Assembly (NCBI RefSeq): GCF_003172915.1
Contig: NZ_QGKU01000032.1
Span: forward strand, 124,001 to 188,000
Source: Meridianimarinicoccus roseus
GTDB taxonomy: Bacteria; Pseudomonadota; Alphaproteobacteria; Rhodobacterales; Rhodobacteraceae
DNA length: 64,000 bases
Direction: 5' to 3'
Below, piece after piece: positions 16,739 to 25,245 of the stretch. Each line of letters starts with the position of its first letter. The stretch's first letter is position 1. The notes beneath the pieces are model-generated. The model was not told where the DNA came from. It was given only the letters and a program-made list of their open reading frames with translations, and did not search any database. Both the position numbers and the translations under genes were made by a program.

Positions 16739-16978
16739 TGCGCCGCGCGACCCGGATTGACATGACGCAAGGTTTGGGAGCCAAATGAAGGGTATGCAGT
16801 CAGGACCGTATGCCAGCATGCCCACCCTTGTCCCTGCCCCTGCGGGCGACGGGAATGGCATTGCCGGAACAAAAGAAGGTCGTGCGCTTTCGCCACCACA
16901 ATTAACGGCGCCTTAACGTTCCGGGGCTCACACCCGGAGAACACCGGCGTCGGCACTTCAACGCGCACAGGAGGACAC

Positions 16979-17554
16979 ATGCGTTACCAGATCACCGGAA
17001 AACAAATCGACGTCGGCGAGGCCCTGCAGACCTATGTGCAGGACGAGTTGACCGTCGTGGTGCAGAAATACGCCGAACGTCCGACAGAGGCGGTGGTGAC
17101 CTTTTCCAAGTCCGGGGCCGAGCATGTCTGCGAAGCCACGGTGCACCTGTCTACCGGTCTGACCGTCAGCGCGAAGGGCCAGGCTTTCGAGATCTACCCC
17201 AGCTTCGATTCGGCCTGCGAGAAGATGGAAAAGCAGCTGCGCCGCTACAAGCGCCGGTTGAAGGATCACCACAAGGATCGCGCGCAGCCGGTTGAAGCTT
17301 TCGGCGCTTCGTCCTATGTGATCGCCACGAACGAAACGGACAGTGAAGACGAACCCGACAGCCTGACCCCGGTCATCATCGCGGAGATGCAGACCCGAAT
17401 CCCGTCGATCTCGGTCGGCGAGGCGGTGATGCAGATGGAATTGGCCGAAGCGCCGGTGCTGGTGTTCAGGAACGAGGGAACGGACGGCGTGAACGTCGTA
17501 TATCGGCGGGATGACGGAAACATCGGGTGGATCGAGCCCGAACGCACCACCTGA
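16979..17554 (+). CDS. hpf: Ribosome hibernation-promoting factor, long form
   Basis: A 191-residue long HPF. Residues 1-100 are the S30AE/YfiA domain (MRYQITGKQIDVGEALQTYV, with the basic RRYKRRLKDHHKD helix that enters the ribosome), then a linker, then the C-terminal dimerisation domain from about 130 (RIPSISVGEAVMQMELAEAP, VLVFRN, GVNVVYRRDDGNIGWIEP). The long form makes inactive 100S ribosome dimers in stationary phase. AGGAGGA precedes the ATG. The gene sits directly before ptsN as in the alphaproteobacterial rpoN-hpf-ptsN arrangement, but rpoN is not here. Confidence 0.95.
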   Translation: MRYQITGKQIDVGEALQTYVQDELTVVVQKYAERPTEAVVTFSKSGAEHVCEATVHLSTGLTVSAKGQAFEIYPSFDSACEKMEKQLRRYKRRLKDHHKDRAQPVEAFGASSYVIATNETDSEDEPDSLTPVIIAEMQTRIPSISVGEAVMQMELAEAPVLVFRNEGTDGVNVVYRRDDGNIGWIEPERTT

Positions 17555-17590
17555 CGGACAACGCCGTTCCTTGGCAGAAAGTAAGACAGC

Positions 17591-18055
17591 ATGACATTGG
17601 GTTCCCTTCTGAAGCCGGAAGCCGTGAAGGTTCTGGGCAACGTGACGAGCAAGAAGCGCCTCATGCGCGACCTGTGCGACATTGCTGCAGGCTGTTACGG
17701 CATCGACACGGAGGAGGCCCTGAGCGCGCTTCAGGATCGCGAAAGCATCGGCCCGACCGGGGTTGGCGGCGGTGTCGCGCTGCCCCATGCACGCATCCCC
17801 AGCCTGGAGAAAGTGGTGGGCGTGTTCGTTCGGCTTGAACGGCCCGTTCCGTTCGAAGCGGTGGACCGCCAGCCAGTGGACCTTGTGTTCGCGCTGTTCG
17901 CACCCGAGGACAGCGGCGTGCATCACCTCAAGGCGCTGGCTCTTGTGTCTCGGGCGCTACGCGGCGCGAAAGTGCAGGCCAAGTTGCGCGCGAACGAAGA
18001 TCCAGTGATCTTGCACACGATCCTTGTCGGTGCGGAGGAATCGCAAGCCGCCTGA
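17591..18055 (+). CDS. ptsN: Nitrogen-type PTS EIIA protein PtsN
   Basis: A 154-residue EIIA-Ntr. The phosphorylated His is His 66 in GGGVALPHARIPSL. The family core continues with VFVRLERPVPFEAVDRQPVDLVFALFAPED... and HLKALALVSRALR. In the nitrogen-type PTS it is a regulatory phosphoacceptor from PtsP and NPr, affecting potassium transport and stress responses rather than sugar import. It lies 36 bp after hpf and is followed by a strong terminator. Confidence 0.94.
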   Translation: MTLGSLLKPEAVKVLGNVTSKKRLMRDLCDIAAGCYGIDTEEALSALQDRESIGPTGVGGGVALPHARIPSLEKVVGVFVRLERPVPFEAVDRQPVDLVFALFAPEDSGVHHLKALALVSRALRGAKVQAKLRANEDPVILHTILVGAEESQAA

Positions 18056-18091
18056 CGGCTGCGGGACCTTTTGCCGGGCAGAAATTCGAAA

Positions 18092-18122
18092 GGGCACGGC
18101 CGGGATCGGCCGTGCCCTTTTT
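18092..18122 (+). terminator. Intrinsic terminator after ptsN
   Basis: A 10-bp GC-rich stem GGGCACGGCC / GGCCGTGCCC (18092-18101 and 18108-18117) with a 6-nt loop and five T after it. Flanking A and T extend the stem, so it may also stop galU transcripts from the other side. Confidence 0.88.
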
Positions 18123-18154
18123 CCGTGCCGCCGCGACGACGGGTGGGTAGTGGA

Positions 18155-19051
18155 TTATTCTGCGGCGGTCTGAACGCCCATGATGTCGCGCAGGAAGCTG
18201 CCGAATTCATCCCGCAGGTCGTCACGTCCCAATCCGAAGGCCACGGTGGCCTGCAGAAAGCCCGCCTTGGACCCGCAATCGAAGCGCTGGCCGCGGAAGC
18301 GATAGCCGTGAACTCCTTCAGCACCGCCGATTTCCTGTGCGATGGCGTCGGTCAACTGGATCTCGCCCCCGGCTCCGGCGCGCAGGCTGTTCAGGTTGTC
18401 GAGCACCTTAGGAGACAGGATATAGCGGCCGATGACGGCAAGGTTGGATGGCGCGTCTTCGGCCTTGGGTTTCTCCACCATGCCCTTGGCAGTCACGATC
18501 GGCCCGTTCTCCTCGGCAACGTCCAGCACTCCGTAGGCCGACACCTTGTCGTTGGGCACCTGCATCGCGGCGACCATGCAGCCGCCGGTTTCCTGATAAG
18601 CCTCGACCATCTGATGCAGGCAGGACTTGTCGTCGGCTGCGATCACGTCGTCGGGGAGCACGACGGCAAAGGGTTCGTCACCGATCAGGCGGCGCGCGCA
18701 CCACACCGCATGGCCCAAGCCCAGCGCCTCGCGCTGGCGCACATAGGCGATTGCGCCGCTGGGCATGTCGGTTTTCTTGAGGGCCTCAAGAAGCGCGGTC
18801 TTGTTCTTGGCCTTGAGCGTTTCTTCAAGCTGCGGCGCCGCGTCGAAGTAGTCTTCAAGCGCGGACTTGCCGCGTGACGTGACGAAGATGAATTCCTCGA
18901 TACCCGCATCGCGCGCCTCGTCGATGGCGTACTGGATGAGCGGCCTGTCTACGAGCGTCATGATTTCCTTGGGGATGGACTTCGTTGCCGGAAGGAAACG
19001 AGTTCCCAATCCCGCCACCGGAAAGACTGCCTTGGTAACCTTACGATTCAT
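18155..19051 (-). CDS. galU: UTP-glucose-1-phosphate uridylyltransferase
   Basis: A 298-residue nucleotidyltransferase making UDP-glucose for polysaccharides, LPS and glycolipids. The opening KAVFPVAGLGTRFLPATKS is the GalU signature, and VDRPLIQYAIDEA, VLPDDVI, MVEKPKAEDAPSNLAVIGRY and the late GQRFDCGSKAGFL are conserved. The ATG at 19051 (MNRKVTK) is preferred over in-frame ATGs at 19063 and 19108 because it gives the usual N-terminus and a GGACGGA precedes it. Confidence 0.93.
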   Translation of the reverse strand: MNRKVTKAVFPVAGLGTRFLPATKSIPKEIMTLVDRPLIQYAIDEARDAGIEEFIFVTSRGKSALEDYFDAAPQLEETLKAKNKTALLEALKKTDMPSGAIAYVRQREALGLGHAVWCARRLIGDEPFAVVLPDDVIAADDKSCLHQMVEAYQETGGCMVAAMQVPNDKVSAYGVLDVAEENGPIVTAKGMVEKPKAEDAPSNLAVIGRYILSPKVLDNLNSLRAGAGGEIQLTDAIAQEIGGAEGVHGYRFRGQRFDCGSKAGFLQATVAFGLGRDDLRDEFGSFLRDIMGVQTAAE

Positions 19052-19171
19052 TGTTCCGTCCATTTCATTACATAACATCAGCGAACCAAACGCGAAAATG
19101 GCCGTCACACCATATCACATCCACGTAACGCGGGAACCGCACAACGCACTCATGGCGTACGCTCCGTACCC

Positions 19172-19978
19172 TCACGCGTCCGGCACCCGACCTGCGAGCA
19201 CGCGTTCTATCCTTTCAACATCCTCTGGGTTGTTCAGTTCCCAGAAAACCCGGCCTCGTCCTTCGACTTCGACGCATTTTATCGTCAGCCCGTTTTCAAG
19301 GAACCTTAGTTGCTCAAGCCCCTCAAGGGCTTCCAGCGGCCCTTGCGTCAGTCCAGTGTAACGCGCAAGCGCGGCGGGCCGGTAGGCATATACGCCCACA
19401 TGGTGAAACACCGGCGTCGGCATATCGGGGTCGTAGTCGTGACCGGTGAACGGCAAGACTTCTTTTGAGAAATAGAGCGCACGGCCGGATTTGTCAAAAA
19501 CCGCCGTCGTGCCGCCAACCCGCCCGGCGCTGCGGTCCTGCCGGAAACCGGCGAGCGCGCGGCCATCGCAGCGCAGTACCGGCGTGGCGACATCGGCCCC
19601 ATCATCGGCGCGCAGACCGGCCACGAGGTCCTCCACGAACCAGGCCGGGGTCAGCGGCGCGTCGCCCTGAAGATTGACCACGATCGTCGGCGCGGGGCCG
19701 TCAAGACGGCCGATCGCATCGGCGCAGCGTTCCGTGCCGTTGGCACAGCTTTCGGCGGTCATCACCACCTCGGCGCCAAAGCTTTCCGCTGCATCCGAGA
19801 TCCGGGCGTCATCTGTGGCCACGACCACGCGGTCCACGCCGCGCACCGCCATCGCGGCCTCCCACGACCGCTGGATCAGCGTCTTGGACACTCCGTCCGC
19901 ATCGCGCAGCACCACCAGCGGCTTTCCCGGGTAGCGTGTGGAGGCATAGCGCGCCGGTATGACGATGAGCACCGACAC
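19172..19978 (-). CDS. kdsB: 3-deoxy-manno-octulosonate cytidylyltransferase
   Basis: A 268-residue CMP-Kdo synthetase that activates Kdo for lipid A attachment. IPARYASTRYPGKPLVVL is the family opening (substrate loop with Arg and Lys), followed by VATDDARI, NLQGDAPLTP and FHHVGVYAYR, then ENGLTIKCVEVEG. The NLQGDAPL form, rather than the Enterobacterial NVQGDEP, is usual for Rhodobacteraceae. It is 2 bp downstream of cysQ on the same strand, and functionally partners kdsD at 13.9 kb. Confidence 0.93.
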   Translation of the reverse strand: MSVLIVIPARYASTRYPGKPLVVLRDADGVSKTLIQRSWEAAMAVRGVDRVVVATDDARISDAAESFGAEVVMTAESCANGTERCADAIGRLDGPAPTIVVNLQGDAPLTPAWFVEDLVAGLRADDGADVATPVLRCDGRALAGFRQDRSAGRVGGTTAVFDKSGRALYFSKEVLPFTGHDYDPDMPTPVFHHVGVYAYRPAALARYTGLTQGPLEALEGLEQLRFLENGLTIKCVEVEGRGRVFWELNNPEDVERIERVLAGRVPDA

Positions 19979-19980
19979 GA

Positions 19981-20778
19981 TCAGGCAGACTTCAACTGGA
20001 CGCCCGGCGCATGGGCGATGAAGAACGGGTTTTCATACCCCGGCTTGCCGTAGGTCAGCGGGCTGTGATCGTCGAAACGCACCATCGCCCCGCCCGCGCC
20101 TGTAAGGACAGCCTGTCCCGCAGCGGTATCCCACTCCATCGTGCGCCCCAGGCGTGGATAAATGTCGGCCTCGCCGCTGGCGACGAGGCACAACTTCAAA
20201 GAGGAACCAGCGCTGGTCATGTCCTTGATGGCATACTTGCCGATATAGGCGTCGGTGGCCGCATCGCGGTGGTTCCTGGAGGCGACGACCATCAGCGCAT
20301 CGTTGTCGGGCGTGCCGACCTGCACCGGGGTGAGTGCGCCGGGCGCCGCCTTTTCAAAAGGCCCGACTTCTTCCACCGTGCGCCCGTCCGCGCGCGTGTA
20401 GAACAGACGGTCACGGGCCGGCGCGTAGACGACACCGCGCACCGGGACACCATTCTCGACATAGGCGATGTTGACCGTGAAATCGCCGCGGCGCTGCACG
20501 AATTCCTTGGTGCCGTCCAGCGGATCGACGATCAGGAAGTCCCGCGCGCTTTGGCTGTGTGATGCGGCCTGTTCCTCGGTCACGAGCAGTGTGTCGGGAA
20601 AGGCCGCGCGCAGGCCGGCGGAGATATGCGCATCAGCGGCTTCGTCGGCTTCTGTGACCGGGCTGTCGTCGCTTTTGGAGCGGACGTTGAAATCGTCGCG
20701 GGCGTAGATCGCCATGATTATGTCGCCCGCTTCCAGCGCGAGGCGCCGAAATTCGGATTCCAGCACGGAGTAGTCCAT
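19981..20778 (-). CDS. cysQ: 3'(2'),5'-bisphosphate nucleotidase CysQ
   Basis: A 265-residue inositol-monophosphatase-fold enzyme that hydrolyses PAP, the by-product of sulfate assimilation and sulfation. Metal ligands are in LLVTEEQAA, FLIVDPLDGTKEFV (DPLDGT motif) and the late EWDTAAGQAVL. KSDDSPVTEADEAAD is also typical. It precedes kdsB with a 2-bp gap and they form an operon; a pairing of cysQ with kdsB is common in this group. Confidence 0.92.
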   Translation of the reverse strand: MDYSVLESEFRRLALEAGDIIMAIYARDDFNVRSKSDDSPVTEADEAADAHISAGLRAAFPDTLLVTEEQAASHSQSARDFLIVDPLDGTKEFVQRRGDFTVNIAYVENGVPVRGVVYAPARDRLFYTRADGRTVEEVGPFEKAAPGALTPVQVGTPDNDALMVVASRNHRDAATDAYIGKYAIKDMTSAGSSLKLCLVASGEADIYPRLGRTMEWDTAAGQAVLTGAGGAMVRFDDHSPLTYGKPGYENPFFIAHAPGVQLKSA

Positions 20779-20875
20779 CGTGCCGACCCCCTTCGTCCAT
20801 CGTTACGAGTCGAGTTTTCGCAAACCCATGCCCTATGGGCAACCGCCCATTGCAGTGCAGCCCGGAACCACCCTG

Positions 20876-21490
20876 TCACGTCACGACCCGCAGCGTAAGG
20901 TTGATTCTGCCACCGTCGCGCAGGAGCGTGGACGAACCGAAACGGATCCGGTCCACCCCGTGAAAGGCAAGACGCGCGGGCCCTTCCAGCACGGCGGCAT
21001 CGCCCGATCGCAGCCAGCACGACCGCGTCGGGCCACCGCGCACGGTGCCGCCGACCCGGAACAGCCCGTCATCGCCCAGCGACAGTGATACAACCGGTTG
21101 CGTCAGGTCAGCCTCGTCCCGGTCCTGGTGCAGGCCCATGCGCGCGCCTTCGCCGTAGAAATTCACCAGGCAGCATTCCGGGGCGCGCGCGCCGGGCACC
21201 AGCAGCGCCCAGAGGTCCAGCAGTGGCTGCGGGATCGGCGGCCATTCGCGGCCGGACGGGTGGCGGTCTGCGTAGCGGTATCCCTTCCGGTCCGACACCC
21301 AGCCGAACCGCCCGGCCGCCGTCATCCGAACGCTGAGTGGCTTGCCTCGCGGCGTGCTGTGCGTCACCAGCGGGGCGGCCGCGACCAGTGCGCGCAATTC
21401 TTTCAGCAGCGCCGCCTGAGCTGTGGGGTCAAGCAGGCCAGGCACGATACGGACACCTTTCAGGTCAAGGGCGGCGGGCCCCTCCGTCAT
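20876..21490 (-). CDS. alkB: AlkB-type alpha-ketoglutarate-dependent DNA repair dioxygenase
   Basis: A 204-residue Fe(II)/2-oxoglutarate dioxygenase that removes methyl lesions such as 1-meA and 3-meC. Fe ligands are the H-x-D of MGLHQDRDEAD and the His of LAFHGVDRIRFG; the 2-oxoglutarate Arg is in GRINLTLRVVT. The substrate-lid NFYGEGARMGLHQD is typical. The ATG overlaps the stop of a short upstream reading frame as ATGA (see 21487-21684). The frame stays open further upstream but residues before the ATG are not AlkB-like. Confidence 0.9.
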   Translation of the reverse strand: MTEGPAALDLKGVRIVPGLLDPTAQAALLKELRALVAAAPLVTHSTPRGKPLSVRMTAAGRFGWVSDRKGYRYADRHPSGREWPPIPQPLLDLWALLVPGARAPECCLVNFYGEGARMGLHQDRDEADLTQPVVSLSLGDDGLFRVGGTVRGGPTRSCWLRSGDAAVLEGPARLAFHGVDRIRFGSSTLLRDGGRINLTLRVVT

Positions 21491-21684
21491 GAGGCGCAGG
21501 GCCCGGCCGGGCCGGGCCGCAAGCCCGAGCGTTGCCGCCAGCGCCACCAACGCTGCATGATCAACCGCGAAAGGTCCGATGACGTCTCCGGTCCCGGCGA
21601 AGATCGGCTTGTCGGCCAGGTTGCGCCGACACGGGTTGCGGGCGGCTCGGCATCGCCGTGGGCCGCCAGGAACTTCTTTGTCAT
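21487..21684 (-). CDS. Small uncertain gene coupled to alkB, possibly frameshifted
   Basis: A 65-codon frame with a strong GGAGG 7 nt before its ATG and an ATGA overlap with alkB, both signs of translation. Only the first 22 or so residues (MTKKFLAAHGDAEPPATRVG) look coding; the rest is Arg, Trp and Ser rich like an out-of-phase frame. In the alkB frame the same bases give NLADKPIFAGTGDVIGPF and VDHAALVALAATLGLAARPG, which look like real protein. A single frameshift near 21617 would join the two into one protein ending against alkB. No family recognised. Confidence 0.35.
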   Translation of the reverse strand: MTKKFLAAHGDAEPPATRVGATWPTSRSSPGPETSSDLSRLIMQRWWRWRQRSGLRPGPAGPCAS

Positions 21685-21918
21685 GAACAGTCCTCCGACA
21701 GGGCAAGGGTCCGGCGTCCGGTTCTGTCTTGCCCCACGCACGGCACGTTGACACGGGCATCCCATCCTGCAGGCGTCGCACGCTGTGCCCTCGATGTCCA
21801 ATGCAGCGTATCCACGCCCGGAAAACGGGCGCATCCGGGGCAGCCGCAAAGCCGGACCGGGCAGCGCGAACACCGCGGGTATCGCCGAAAAAACGCCTGA
21901 AACGATCTCAAAGGCGCG

Positions 21919-21947
21919 CTTGCAGCCCCTTGGTGCGGCCCTTATAT
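21919..21947 (+). promoter_or_regulatory. Heat-shock (RpoH)-type promoter of dnaK
   Basis: CTTG at 21919-21922, 18 bp, then CTTATAT at 21941-21947. This fits the alphaproteobacterial sigma-32 pattern (CTTG, 17-18 bp, CYTATNT). It lies about 105 bp before the dnaK ATG. The rest of 21685-22051 holds no gene I can support, only this promoter and the leader. Confidence 0.6.
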
Positions 21948-22051
21948 ACTCCGCAGTTCGCCGGGGATATCCCGGCACAGCCAAACCAAGGGATAGGGGA
22001 CGGCGCCGCAATCGGGCCCTCCCCGCAGATCGCCAGAAAGAAGGTACGACA

Positions 22052-23971
22052 ATGGCCAAAGTAATCGGTATCGACCTCGGCACGACCAACTCCTGCATCG
22101 CCATCATGGATGGGGCGCAGGGCCGCGTCATCGAAAACGCCGAAGGTGCCCGCACCACCCCGTCGATCGTCGCGTTCACGGAAAGCGAACGGCTTGTAGG
22201 TCAGCCCGCCAAGCGGCAGGCCGTGACCAACCCGGACAACACCATCTTCGCCGTCAAGCGTCTCATCGGCCGCCGGTTCGACGACACGGACATCGCGAAG
22301 GACAAGAAGAACCTGCCCTTCACCGTCGTGGACGGCGGAAATGGCGATGCGTGGGTCGAGGCACGCGGCGAGAAGTATTCGCCCAGCCAGATCAGCGCGT
22401 TCATCCTGGGCAAGATGAAGGAAACCGCCGAAAGCTATCTTGGCGAGGAAGTGACGCAGGCCGTCATCACCGTGCCCGCCTATTTCAACGACGCCCAGCG
22501 TCAGGCCACCAAGGACGCGGGCAAGATCGCGGGCCTTGAGGTACTGCGCATCATCAACGAACCGACGGCAGCTGCGCTGGCTTATGGTCTCGACAAGAAA
22601 GAGGCCAAGACGATCGCCGTCTATGACCTTGGCGGCGGCACGTTCGACGTCACGATCCTCGAGATCGATGATGGCCTGTTCGAAGTGAAATCGACCAACG
22701 GGGACACCTTCCTCGGCGGCGAGGATTTCGACATGCGGATCGTCAACTACCTTGCCGACGAGTTCAAGAAAGAGCACGGCGTGGACCTGACGCAGGACAA
22801 GATGGCCCTGCAGCGTCTGAAGGAAGCGGCTGAAAAGGCCAAGATCGAACTGTCATCGGCAAGCCAGACCGAGATCAACCAGCCGTTCATCTCGATGGGG
22901 AGCAACGGTCAGCCGCTGCACATGGTGATGAAGCTGACCCGCGCCAAGCTGGAAAGTCTTGTCAGCGACCTGATCAAGGCGTCGATCAAGCCGTGCCAAG
23001 CCGCGCTGAAGGATGCAGGCCTGTCGGTGGGCGACATCGACGAGGTGGTTCTGGTCGGCGGCATGACCCGAATGCCGAAGGTGCACGAGGAAGTCACCAA
23101 GTTCTTCGGCAAGGAACCGCACAAGGGCGTCAACCCCGACGAGGTGGTCGCGCTGGGTGCAGCCATTCAGGCCGGCGTGCTTCAGGGCGACGTCAAGGAC
23201 GTCGTGCTGCTTGATGTGACCCCTCTGAGCCTTGGCATCGAAACGCTGGGCGGCGTGTTCACCCGTCTTATCGACCGCAACACGACGATCCCGACAAAGA
23301 AGTCTCAGATCTTCTCCACCGCCGAGGACAACCAGTCGGCCGTGACGATCCGCGTGTTCCAGGGCGAGCGTGAAATGGCGTCCGACAACAAGATGCTGGC
23401 GCAGTTCAACCTTGAACAGATCCCGCCTGCCCCCCGCGGCATGCCGCAGATCGAGGTGACCTTCGACATCAACGCCGACGGCATCGTCGCCGTGAGCGCG
23501 AAGGACAAGGGCACCGGCAAGGAGCAGAAGATCACCATCCAGGCGTCTGGCGGTCTGACCGAGGACGAGATCGAGCAGATGGTCAAGGACGCCGAGGCGA
23601 ACGCTGAAGCGGACAAGGGTCGCAAGGAACTGGTCGAAGCGAAGAACCAGGCCGAAAGCCTGATCCATTCGACCAAGAAGTCGCTGGAAGAGCATGGCGA
23701 CAAAGTGGACCCGACCACTGTTGAAGCGATCGAGTTCGCCATCACGGCACTGGAAGAAGCGCTTGAGAAAGACGATGCCGCGAAGATCAAGTCGGGCATC
23801 CAGAACGTCATGGAAGCGTCCATGAAGCTGGGTGAGGCCATCTACAAGGCGCAGGCCGATGCCGGCGAGGATGACGGGGCCGCCGATGATGACGAGGACC
23901 GCGCATCCGGCGACGACGACATCGTGGATGCCGATTTCGAAGATCTGGGCGACAACAAGCGCGCGTCCTGA
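22052..23971 (+). CDS. dnaK: Chaperone DnaK (Hsp70)
   Basis: A 639-residue Hsp70. The ATPase domain opens [19 protein letters not shown] and contains [43 protein letters not shown] and [12 protein letters not shown]. The linker [16 protein letters not shown] leads to the peptide-binding domain ([20 protein letters not shown]), then the helical lid and an acidic tail ending [14 protein letters not shown]. The ATG is chosen by the invariant N-terminus; upstream in-frame codons are not conserved. It is controlled by a heat-shock-type promoter and followed by dnaJ, with the nucleotide-exchange factor grpE at 40.8 kb. Confidence 0.98.
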   Translation: MAKVIGIDLGTTNSCIAIMDGAQGRVIENAEGARTTPSIVAFTESERLVGQPAKRQAVTNPDNTIFAVKRLIGRRFDDTDIAKDKKNLPFTVVDGGNGDAWVEARGEKYSPSQISAFILGKMKETAESYLGEEVTQAVITVPAYFNDAQRQATKDAGKIAGLEVLRIINEPTAAALAYGLDKKEAKTIAVYDLGGGTFDVTILEIDDGLFEVKSTNGDTFLGGEDFDMRIVNYLADEFKKEHGVDLTQDKMALQRLKEAAEKAKIELSSASQTEINQPFISMGSNGQPLHMVMKLTRAKLESLVSDLIKASIKPCQAALKDAGLSVGDIDEVVLVGGMTRMPKVHEEVTKFFGKEPHKGVNPDEVVALGAAIQAGVLQGDVKDVVLLDVTPLSLGIETLGGVFTRLIDRNTTIPTKKSQIFSTAEDNQSAVTIRVFQGEREMASDNKMLAQFNLEQIPPAPRGMPQIEVTFDINADGIVAVSAKDKGTGKEQKITIQASGGLTEDEIEQMVKDAEANAEADKGRKELVEAKNQAESLIHSTKKSLEEHGDKVDPTTVEAIEFAITALEEALEKDDAAKIKSGIQNVMEASMKLGEAIYKAQADAGEDDGAADDDEDRASGDDDIVDADFEDLGDNKRAS

Positions 23972-23987
23972 GCGCGGTGACATGCAC

Positions 23988-24020
23988 GAACCGGCCCTGA
24001 CGCAGCTTCGGGGCCGGTTC
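23988..24020 (+). terminator. Hairpin between dnaK and dnaJ
   Basis: A 10-bp stem GAACCGGCCC / GGGCCGGTTC (23988-23997 and 24011-24020) with a 13-nt loop. There is no long T-run, so partial termination or mRNA 3'-end protection is more likely than full termination; it would leave more dnaK than dnaJ message. Confidence 0.6.
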
Positions 24021-24045
24021 TGCGTTTCCAGGAGGTGACGCGCGA

Positions 24046-25197
24046 ATGGCGAAACGTGACTATTACGATGTTCTAGGGTTGGCGCGCGGCGCCTCCCCCG
24101 ACGAGATAAAGAAGGCCTATCGCCAGAAAGCCAAGGAATTTCACCCGGACCGCAACGCGGACAACCCGGATGCGGAATCGAAATTCAAGGAAGCCGGCGA
24201 GGCCTACGAAATTCTGAGCAACGCCGACAAGAAGGCGGCCTATGACCGGTTCGGCCATGCCGCGTTCGAAGGCGGCATGGGCGGCGGGGGAAGACCCGGC
24301 GCAGGCGGCGCAGGGCAGGCGGATTTCGCGTCGGCCTTCTCTGATGTTTTCGACGACCTGTTCGGCGATTTCATGGGCGGCCAGCGCGGTGGCGGCGGAC
24401 GGCAACGGGCCGCGCGTGGGTCTGACCTGCGCTACAACCTGCGCATTTCGCTGGAAGACGCCTATCGCGGCTTGCAGAAGACCATCAAGGTGCCCTCCGC
24501 AGTGTCCTGCGGAGCCTGCAACGGCACCGGCGCCGAAGGCGGGTCCGAACCCGTGACCTGCCCGACCTGCTCGGGCATGGGAAAGGTGCGCGCGCAGCAG
24601 GGCTTCTTCACGGTGGAACGGACCTGCCCGACGTGTTCGGGGCTAGGCCAGATCATCAAGAACCCCTGCACCACCTGCCGTGGCGCGGGCCGGGTCGAAA
24701 AGGAACGCACGCTTTCAGTCAACATCCCCGCGGGGGTGGAGACAGGCACGCGGATCCGTCTTGCCGGCGAGGGCGAGGCCGGGATGCGGGGCGGGCCGAC
24801 CGGCGATCTCTACATCTTCCTCGAGGTTGCCGACCACGCCCTGTTCCAGCGCGAGGCCACAAACCTTTTCTGCCGCGTTCCGGTGTCGATGACGACGGCG
24901 GCGCTTGGCGGGGATATCGAGGTGCCGACCATCGATGGGGGACGGTCCCGGGTCAAGGTGCCCGCGGGCAGCCAGTCGGGACGGCAGATGCGCCTGCGCG
25001 GCAAGGGCATGCCCGCACTGCGCGGCGGTGCACATGGCGACATGTTCATCGAGATGGCCGTAGAGACGCCGGTCAATCTGACCAGCAAGCAGAAGCAGCT
25101 TCTGCGCGAGTTCGAGGCCGACTCGGAAGACAACCACCCGGAGGGCGCCAACTTCTTCTCCAAGGTGAAGGGTTTCTGGGACAGTATGAAAAGCTGA
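24046..25197 (+). CDS. dnaJ: Chaperone DnaJ (Hsp40)
   Basis: A 383-residue class I J-protein that stimulates DnaK. The J domain has HPD in [11 protein letters not shown] at about 33-35. A Gly-rich linker ([15 protein letters not shown]) follows, then four zinc motifs: [24 protein letters not shown] and CTTCRGAG. The C-terminal substrate domain ends [28 protein letters not shown] precedes the ATG. Second gene of the dnaK operon, 75 bp downstream with a hairpin between. Confidence 0.97.
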   Translation: MAKRDYYDVLGLARGASPDEIKKAYRQKAKEFHPDRNADNPDAESKFKEAGEAYEILSNADKKAAYDRFGHAAFEGGMGGGGRPGAGGAGQADFASAFSDVFDDLFGDFMGGQRGGGGRQRAARGSDLRYNLRISLEDAYRGLQKTIKVPSAVSCGACNGTGAEGGSEPVTCPTCSGMGKVRAQQGFFTVERTCPTCSGLGQIIKNPCTTCRGAGRVEKERTLSVNIPAGVETGTRIRLAGEGEAGMRGGPTGDLYIFLEVADHALFQREATNLFCRVPVSMTTAALGGDIEVPTIDGGRSRVKVPAGSQSGRQMRLRGKGMPALRGGAHGDMFIEMAVETPVNLTSKQKQLLREFEADSEDNHPEGANFFSKVKGFWDSMKS

Positions 25198-25211
25198 TCC
25201 GCCGGATTTAA

Positions 25212-25225
25212 CTCTAAATTTAGAG
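25212..25225. promoter_or_regulatory. Perfect 14-bp palindrome before radC (possible operator)
   Basis: CTCTAAATTTAGAG is a perfect 14-bp palindrome in a short AT-rich island within GC-rich DNA, 21 bp before the radC ATG and 14 bp after the dnaJ stop. It could be an operator or part of the radC promoter. It does not match the GTTC-N7-GTTC LexA box of this group. Confidence 0.45.
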
Positions 25226-25245
25226 ACCTGTAGGAAGGTCTGGGC

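Noticed and set aside
16757-16784. TTGACA at 16757-16762 as a promoter of hpf
   Set aside because: No acceptable -10 box at 16-18 bp; it may be chance.
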